DNA from: Lysobacter sp. ISL-50
GTDB lineage: Bacteria > Pseudomonadota > Gammaproteobacteria > Xanthomonadales > Xanthomonadaceae
Reading direction: 5' to 3'
Assembly: GCF_018612875.1 (NCBI RefSeq)
Contig: NZ_JAGGRI010000005.1
Span: forward strand, 1 to 64,000
DNA: 64,000 nucleotides
Shown: piece after piece, positions 59,278 through 64,000 of the stretch
Layout: every line of letters begins with the position of its first letter
Position numbering within the stretch: the stretch's first letter is position 1
Notes under the pieces: model-generated
Told to the model about the DNA's origin: nothing
Databases searched by the model: none
The model's input: the letters and a program-made list of their open reading frames with translations, nothing else
Made by a program: the position numbers and the translations under genes

Positions 59278-60615
59278 TTAGACGGTGCGGGGCGTTTGGT
59301 TTCGGGTTTGTTCCTGGCTTTGTTCTTGAGCCAAAGCCGCCCGTTGGTCAGCCGCCGCCAGCTTCTGGAAAGACACTTCGACGGGAATCTGCGCGGCGAT
59401 CACGGTGTTCACATGGGCGCGTTTGTGCGCCGGATCGTGCAGTTCGCCCTGCACCGCGAAGACATCGGTTCCGGCCGGCGTGTTACGGCCCGGGATCACA
59501 TGGTTGATCTGCTCCAGCCCCGCCAGTCGCGAGCTCACCAGCAGCGCTGCCGTGGTGCGCTCGGCGGTCGCGTCCAGCGGACGCCCCTGCTCGGCGAAGA
59601 CACGCCCGACACCCGCGTCGAGGGTGCTGTGCATCGAATGGTTCGGATGGTCCCGATGGCGCGGGTCGGGTACACGGCTCTCCGGCGCGGGCACTGCACC
59701 GTGTGCATCCTTGAACGGGCTTTCGGGCGTCTTCTCGGGCAGGCGCCGCCCGATCTCTTCGGCGATGCCCATCGGCCCACGCAGGACGGCCGACCCGATC
59801 GATGCGCCTTCCTGCGTGGCCCAAATGTCGCCACGGAACTTCTCGATCATGGGTTCAAAGCGATGGGCGTTGACTCGGGTTTCGGGATCGCGCAACACCG
59901 AGATGTCCTTCGTCTGCCCCGGTCCTGCATCGCGGAAATTGTGCAAGCTGTGCGAGAGCGCGCCAGACGCCAAGGCCACCGGCAGGTTTCGCTCATCGAT
60001 GAGGCGTGCATCGTTGTTGGCGTAGCCCGCGACCGACAGCGTGTTGATGTCGTGCCGGCTCGCGTACACCCGCACCTCGCCGAAGTGGTGGCTGCCGGAA
60101 CTGACGAAGTCGGCGGCCATGACGTGGTTGACGACTTGATGGCCGCCTTCGGGGATACGCATATTCAGGTCGGCCGCGCCGTAAGCGTTGAAGGTCTCGC
60201 CTTGCAGGCCCAGCTTGGCGGCGGTGACCTGGGCCAGGCAGCCGCCGAGGGAGTGGCCCGTCACCGTGACAGGAACGCCTTCGGCCCCCGCTTTTTCCAT
60301 AGCTTTACGCGTGAATTCAAGCGCGTCGTCGGCCTGCTGGTTGGCACGCCGTCCCACCATACCGCCATCCGCACGCAACACGTCGTCGATGAACTCGCGT
60401 GTGAATTCGGTACCACGATGAGCGACGACGATTTCACCAGTATCCTCACGCTGAATCATCACGCCTTGGTAGCCAAACGACTTGTTGTCCACTACTTCCA
60501 GCACGTTGAACGTAACGCCGCCGATGTCGATGTTGCGCTTACCATCTTTGCTAAACGGTGGCGGATCGTAAGCAACTTCGGACAGTTCTGCGTATTGCTG
60601 GCTACTAATTGTCAT
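59278..60615 (-). CDS. Lipase 3: predicted T4SS effector lipase with C-terminal XVIPCD-like domain
   Basis: 445 residues. The N-terminal lipase domain (residues 5-230) starts YAELSEVAYDPPPFSKDG, has HRGTEFTREF (oxyanion region), nucleophile Ser122 in VTGHSLGGCLAQV, probable Asp in MAADFVSSGSHHFGE and His in LSHSLHNFRD. A linker follows, then at residues about 322-428 an XVIPCD-like domain: HPNHSMHSTLDAGVGRVFAE, INHVIPGR, DVFAVQGELHDPAHKRAHV and VEVSFQKL. It ends in a Gln-rich tail (429-445), the usual form of Xanthomonadaceae T4SS effectors. VirD4 coupling is inferred. Its ATG overlaps the stop of the lipoprotein gene by 11 bases. Confidence 0.88.
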   Translation of the reverse strand: MTISSQQYAELSEVAYDPPPFSKDGKRNIDIGGVTFNVLEVVDNKSFGYQGVMIQREDTGEIVVAHRGTEFTREFIDDVLRADGGMVGRRANQQADDALEFTRKAMEKAGAEGVPVTVTGHSLGGCLAQVTAAKLGLQGETFNAYGAADLNMRIPEGGHQVVNHVMAADFVSSGSHHFGEVRVYASRHDINTLSVAGYANNDARLIDERNLPVALASGALSHSLHNFRDAGPGQTKDISVLRDPETRVNAHRFEPMIEKFRGDIWATQEGASIGSAVLRGPMGIAEEIGRRLPEKTPESPFKDAHGAVPAPESRVPDPRHRDHPNHSMHSTLDAGVGRVFAEQGRPLDATAERTTAALLVSSRLAGLEQINHVIPGRNTPAGTDVFAVQGELHDPAHKRAHVNTVIAAQIPVEVSFQKLAAADQRAALAQEQSQEQTRNQTPRTV

Positions 60616-61246
60616 GACCCTGTTCCTTGGCCTCTAGCATGATGATGAAGGTGTTAGTCGGCTCGGTTTTGTATCTGCTTCTAAAATGCTCTTTCTTGAG
60701 GGCTGACTCGAATGCAAATACGGGATCAGAGGGCTGGGTGCCATAAGAATCACGCCGGACATACAGGGAAATGGGCAGTTGATCGATAACCTCCGAATGG
60801 CCTATGTGCGCGACGAACTTCTGCTCTTTAGGATCGTCGGTCGGCTTCAATGTCAAGCTGACACTCTCGATTTCCCAAGTGCACACTCCCTTTCCGAAGT
60901 AATCTTTTTCGGCCACCGCATCCAGATACACATCGAATCGGTACTCGGTCTCTGAAATCTTGTGCAATGGCGGAACGACATCGAAACTGCTCGGAGTAGG
61001 GAATGTGCCTGAGAATGGCTCGGCGTCAGGCATGCATTCCTGGGCGGGCCCCACCTTGTAACGGATGTCGGCCGAGGCGCCCTTGAACGGCCCTGGCGCA
61101 CCTTCGATCTTTGCGGTGACAACGTACTTCTGACGCGGGTTGGGATTGCGCTCGTACTTCGGGTCCATGACCGCGTTGGAGCAGCCGGTTAGCATCACTG
61201 CCATAGCGGCGAGTGCGAGGACTGCAAGGGGCGCGTTCGGCTTCAT
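60605..61246 (-). CDS. Lipoprotein, putative immunity protein of lipase 3
   Basis: 213 residues from ATG 61246; a longer frame to 61765 lacks a signal at its start. Lipobox VMLTGC, then a mature domain of about 190 residues that looks beta-rich (KYVVTAKIEGAPGPFKGASA, EYRFDVYLDAVAEK, WEIESVSLTLKP). No recognised domain. Its TAG overlaps the lipase 3 start by 11 bases, so translation is coupled and the lipoprotein is made first. Periplasmic lipoproteins encoded beside XVIPCD effectors act as immunity proteins in Xanthomonas and Stenotrophomonas; I infer the same role here. Confidence 0.82.
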   Translation of the reverse strand: MKPNAPLAVLALAAMAVMLTGCSNAVMDPKYERNPNPRQKYVVTAKIEGAPGPFKGASADIRYKVGPAQECMPDAEPFSGTFPTPSSFDVVPPLHKISETEYRFDVYLDAVAEKDYFGKGVCTWEIESVSLTLKPTDDPKEQKFVAHIGHSEVIDQLPISLYVRRDSYGTQPSDPVFAFESALKKEHFRSRYKTEPTNTFIIMLEAKEQGHDN

Positions 61247-61323
61247 CTGCGATTGACTCGATTCGTATGGCGCTGGTTGAAGGGCTGGGTTGCGAACATC
61301 GCATCTCGCCGGTCGGCACCGGC

Positions 61324-61845
61324 TCAAAGCCAGACGGCGCCTGTGCCTGGGCTCGACTCTCTGAAGCGGATGATCAAAGAACGAGTTCTGGATGCGTATC
61401 GCGCGGTGAACAGCGAGAGCGCGACCATTGCGAAGGTGCCAACCCACAACATTGGGAAGAGCAGCGCAAGCTGCCCTAGTACCACGACCAGGAGGGCCGC
61501 GCTCTGACTGACGAAGCCCAGCAATGTTCCGTACTTCGCACGCGAATGCAGCCCGCTTCCCGCATAGTCCGGGACGGTCTTCAGCGCTTTGAGAGACTCC
61601 CAGTAGACGCCTCCCAGGCACCCCATGGACAGGGTGTGCAGAGCAGCTGAGCCGAAAGCCAACGGGACCGCAGCCACAACGAAATGAAGCGCCGAGAACA
61701 CATGACCTGACAGAAGCAACACGACAAAACTGATGAGCGCACCGCTTGACAGCCGGGACCACCACGCAGCGCGCGCGCTCTCCGCGCCGATCTTCTCCAG
61801 GATTTCGGCGGCGGCCGGGGGTGTTGCGTTGAAAAGAAAATTCAT
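61324..61845 (-). CDS. Integral membrane protein of unknown function at the T4SS locus
   Basis: 173 residues from the ATG at 61845, preferred because GGAG lies 6 bases upstream; the ATG at 61857 overlaps that site. Four probable membrane helices: WWSRLSSGALISFVVLLLSG, FVVAAVPLAFGSAALHT, GTLLGFVSQSAALLVVVLGQ and FPMLWVGTFAMVALSLF. No family recognised. It lies between the DUF4189 remnant and the immunity lipoprotein, on the same strand as virB6. It may be a T4SS accessory or an additional membrane immunity protein. Confidence 0.75.
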   Translation of the reverse strand: MNFLFNATPPAAAEILEKIGAESARAAWWSRLSSGALISFVVLLLSGHVFSALHFVVAAVPLAFGSAALHTLSMGCLGGVYWESLKALKTVPDYAGSGLHSRAKYGTLLGFVSQSAALLVVVLGQLALLFPMLWVGTFAMVALSLFTARYASRTRSLIIRFRESSPGTGAVWL

Positions 61846-61911
61846 CGGGCGCTCCATGGCTATTCGTTCACCAGCACTGCGATCTGTAGCGACCGCGGTG
61901 CACTTACCTCG

Positions 61912-62046
61912 TCAGCGGACTTTGGCGGGCAGGCTGCACGCCGCGTAATAGACGTGGCGGTCGGTGTCGCCACGCTTCTGGCAAACCGCCATTTCCATCT
62001 CCGACGCGTCCTGTGTTGATTCTGCTTGATGCCGTTTGATACTCAT
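61912..62046 (-). pseudogene. 3' fragment of a second DUF4189 gene, in frame with the intact one
   Basis: A 44-residue frame ends VYYAACSLPAKVR, aligned to the last residues of the adjacent DUF4189 protein (IYYSGCSLPVRVR); AVCQKRGDTD matches its QVCRKSSESE. It begins 21 bases after that gene's stop codon and in the same frame. It has no signal peptide. It is probably the tail of a deleted tandem copy, although reading through one stop would append it to the intact protein. Confidence 0.78.
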
Positions 62047-62067
62047 CGCGATGACTTTTCTTGATGT

Positions 62068-62553
62068 TCAACGAACTCGAACAGGGAGACTGCACCCACT
62101 GTAGTAAATCCAGCATTCGCTTTCGCTGCTTTTTCTGCACACTTGATTCGCGTTTTCCAATGCTTCCTCGAGCGTTGCCGCACTTTCGGAGAATGAGGCC
62201 GTGCGGGACGCCACCACCACGGCGCACTGGTTTTTGTATGCAAAAGACAGACGACATTTATTCTTGGTGCTGCGGTCGCGGCATTCCTTAAGCGCTTGAG
62301 CCTTGGCTGCGGACTTGCTGTCGACCTCAGCAACAATGCCAAATGCGCCAGCGTCATCGGTAGCAATAGCTCCCCACCTGCTTGCCCACGAGGGGCCAGG
62401 GGATGCAGGAGTGCTCACTCCTTGAATCGGACCGCAAGAACCTAACGATGTACCGCTGTAGGGGATTTGTCCGGGAGGACATCCACCTTCCGCCTTTGAC
62501 GGGCCAGTTGGAAGAGCAACCAGCACGGCAAGTAAGAGCACTACCTTTTTCAT
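62068..62553 (-). CDS. DUF4189-domain exported protein
   Basis: 161 residues. Signal peptide (VVLLLAVLVALPTGPSKAE). The DUF4189 domain covers residues about 55-155: WASRWGAIATDDAGAFGIVA, ALKECRDRS, CRLSFAYKNQCAVVVAS and NANQVCRKSSESECWIYYSG, with several cysteines for disulfides. Function is unknown; the start is 4 bases after the virB6 stop, so it belongs to the T4SS operon. DUF4189 proteins are, as far as I recall, frequent next to xanthomonad T4SS genes. A tail duplicate follows. Confidence 0.88.
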   Translation of the reverse strand: MKKVVLLLAVLVALPTGPSKAEGGCPPGQIPYSGTSLGSCGPIQGVSTPASPGPSWASRWGAIATDDAGAFGIVAEVDSKSAAKAQALKECRDRSTKNKCRLSFAYKNQCAVVVASRTASFSESAATLEEALENANQVCRKSSESECWIYYSGCSLPVRVR

Positions 62554-62557
62554 GACC

Positions 62558-63700
62558 TTAATCCCTCGTCACTTCGTCAGAAGACTTGATGCGCTGCTCA
62601 TGTACCGGCGGCGTCCCGGTAATTCGATTGCTGTGGTTGTATGTGGCACTAGCCGCCTCAGCCGGCACGTAGGACTTGTCTGACCGGTGGCTATCGTTGC
62701 GGGCCTGCGGTGAGTAAGAACCTGGAGGCTGCCCTTGCGGCCCCGGCGAACCGCCACCACCACCCGCGCCGCCTGATAACGCGGAGAAGTGCATGAAGCT
62801 GCCGAGTTGCCCCTGGAAGAAGTTGGCCAGCGATTGAGGAACCGTGATCAGCAGCGCGGTCGCCAACAACCCGATACCCCCTTGTTGCAGGGCTTGGCTG
62901 CTGATGCCCTCGACCTCGATACCCACTATCGAAGCCAGCTTCGCCACCCATAGGCCCGCCGCGATGCGCGCGACGAGTTCCAGAATCACGCCCGACATCA
63001 CGCTCAGGCATCCCATCGAGAAAATCGTCCCTATTGTGTAGTTCAGCCATTTCACGAAATGGCCCTTTGTCTGGTCGAACATCAGACACAGGATGAATAT
63101 CGGCCCCAGGGCCATGGAGAAGGCCATCGTGCATTTGAATGTGAGGTACAGCACGCCGGAAACCATGGCTGGCCCGGCAAGCCCGAATCCGGCAAACACA
63201 AGCGCACGGGTCTTCTGATCTTGCAGGGTCGGATCGTCCTTTGAAACTTGCACGCCATCTATCGCCGTAAGCGCGACTTGCAAGTACCCAAGATTCTTGT
63301 CGATGGCATCGGCCGTGCTCTGGTTCTCATGCCCGGAAAACAGGCCATGCACGGCTCGGTCCATATCTTGAGTAAAGAGTTGATACACATTGGTACCGCC
63401 GAAGGACATGGTGGTCGCGGCTGTAATGATCAGCACGTTCCGCAGCGAGCCAACCAACAGGCTCCTCAAGGTGCCGTTCGACTGCCCGGTGACCATGCGG
63501 TAGCCCATGATCATGATCCACAGCACGACGAGCGTTCCCGCGATGCTGGCCGCCCATGACATCGTCCTCTCCATCATGGCGAAGCCGATGTCATCGATTT
63601 GGCGAGTCAAGTAGTCGTTAATGATGCGAAAGATCGCGTATTCGCCGAGTCCCGCCTGGCTTGAAGGGGACAGCAAGTCCGACATGCGGCTGAAAGTCAT
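62558..63700 (-). CDS. virB6: Type IV secretion inner-membrane protein VirB6
   Basis: 380 residues with about six membrane helices (for example SIAGTLVVLWIMIMGYRMVT, RALVFAGFGLAGPAMVSGVL, GIGLLATALLITVPQSLANF). The N-terminal SSQAGLGEYAIFRIINDYLT region and the GYRMVTGQSNGTLRSLL motif match the VirB6/TrbL group of Xanthomonadaceae T4SSs. The C-terminal 70 residues are a Gly/Pro/Ser-rich tail. VirB6 helps pass substrates through the inner membrane. It follows a virB5-like gene and precedes effector and immunity genes, which is the usual end of the virB cluster in this family. Confidence 0.88.
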   Translation of the reverse strand: MTFSRMSDLLSPSSQAGLGEYAIFRIINDYLTRQIDDIGFAMMERTMSWAASIAGTLVVLWIMIMGYRMVTGQSNGTLRSLLVGSLRNVLIITAATTMSFGGTNVYQLFTQDMDRAVHGLFSGHENQSTADAIDKNLGYLQVALTAIDGVQVSKDDPTLQDQKTRALVFAGFGLAGPAMVSGVLYLTFKCTMAFSMALGPIFILCLMFDQTKGHFVKWLNYTIGTIFSMGCLSVMSGVILELVARIAAGLWVAKLASIVGIEVEGISSQALQQGGIGLLATALLITVPQSLANFFQGQLGSFMHFSALSGGAGGGGGSPGPQGQPPGSYSPQARNDSHRSDKSYVPAEAASATYNHSNRITGTPPVHEQRIKSSDEVTRD

Positions 63701-63748
63701 GGTTTGAATCCGTTCTGGAATGGGCAGGCGTGTGCGTCGGCTGGCAGG

Positions 63749-64000
63749 TCAGTTGCCGAGCGCTGCCTTGATGGCAACAGCCTGAATGACTTGCCCGCCG
63801 ATTCCGGTTCTGTTTCCCTCCAGGGCACGTTTGGCCAAGCGAGCCTGGTCCTGTTTGAGCGACTCGATGTAGTCCTCGTAGGCCTTCATGCGCGCCTGCC
63901 AGTAATCGAGGTCCAGCTGATTTCGCGCGACGAACCGATAGGCCTCGTTGTCGTTCGCGGCTAGCGCGCCCTGACTGCCGTTGACGCTGTCGCGCTGGCT
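63749..64000 (-). CDS. virB5: Probable VirB5-like T4SS component, C-terminal part; start lies outside the window
   Basis: 83 codons are seen. The visible part is a charged helical region (AYRFVARNQLDLDYWQARMK, YEDYIESLKQDQARLAKRAL) and ends VIQAVAIKAALGN. Helical C-termini rich in Gln, Lys and Asp suit VirB5/TrbJ pilus-tip proteins. Placement directly upstream of virB6 (48 bases) supports virB5. The fragment alone is not diagnostic, so the name rests mainly on position. Confidence 0.55.
   Translation of the reverse strand, partial: SQRDSVNGSQGALAANDNEAYRFVARNQLDLDYWQARMKAYEDYIESLKQDQARLAKRALEGNRTGIGGQVIQAVAIKAALGN

Overview
The window reads as a chromosomal segment of a high-GC gammaproteobacterium of the Xanthomonadaceae, most likely Lysobacter or a close relative. 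This is inferred from gene content, not from a database search: TonB receptors of the Xanthomonas/Caulobacter type in tandem, a VirB-type secretion system with a downstream effector carrying an XVIPCD-like tail, a Ysc-like type III export module, secreted hydrolases, and the intergenic palindromes typical of that group. No rRNA, tRNA, insertion sequence or CRISPR array was recognised.

Layout. 0-3.1 kb: the export core of a non-flagellar type III secretion system (sctR 3' end, sctS, sctT), with sctU inverted and convergent. 3.4-6.5 kb: two unknown genes, a Sco/PCuAC copper-delivery pair and an orphan response regulator. 6.6-15.2 kb: a sugar locus (GH3 beta-glucosidase, LacI regulator, sodium/sugar symporter, TonB receptor). 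15.8-17.2 kb: secreted subtilase. 17.7-22.8 kb: nitrogen block (TorF-like porin, glnK, amtB, glnA), where glnA has a sigma-54 promoter and two NtrC-like boxes. 22.9-33.2 kb: uppP, lipoproteins, an RDD protein with a broken second copy, PEBP, a TPR/sulfotransferase-like protein, a TetR-controlled oxidoreductase, and a yheT-plsC pair. 33.5-44.8 kb: an amino-sugar/glucose locus (NagP-like transporter, glucokinase, two tandem TonB receptors, GH20 hexosaminidase) with a perfect LacI-type operator. 45-50 kb: a TPR-like protein and a REC-EAL phosphodiesterase with a hybrid kinase. 50.2-55.1 kb: two homologous lipase plus exported ankyrin-repeat modules. 55.2-59.1 kb: gamma-glutamyl genes (ggt, an ATP-grasp ligase, a GGCT-like protein). 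59.3-64 kb: the end of a VirB T4SS locus (virB5-like, virB6, DUF4189, membrane protein, lipoprotein) and a lipase effector.

The strongest candidate for something undescribed is the lipase cluster at 50-61 kb. Two related lipases are each followed by a related exported ankyrin protein. A third, unrelated lipase has a T4SS signal and overlaps a lipoprotein gene. The pattern fits antibacterial phospholipase toxins with periplasmic immunity proteins, using two different kinds of immunity partner.

A second theme is tail duplication: the 3' ends of glnA, the RDD gene and the DUF4189 gene are each partly repeated just downstream in the same orientation. Several families of palindromic repeats fill the longer intergenic gaps.
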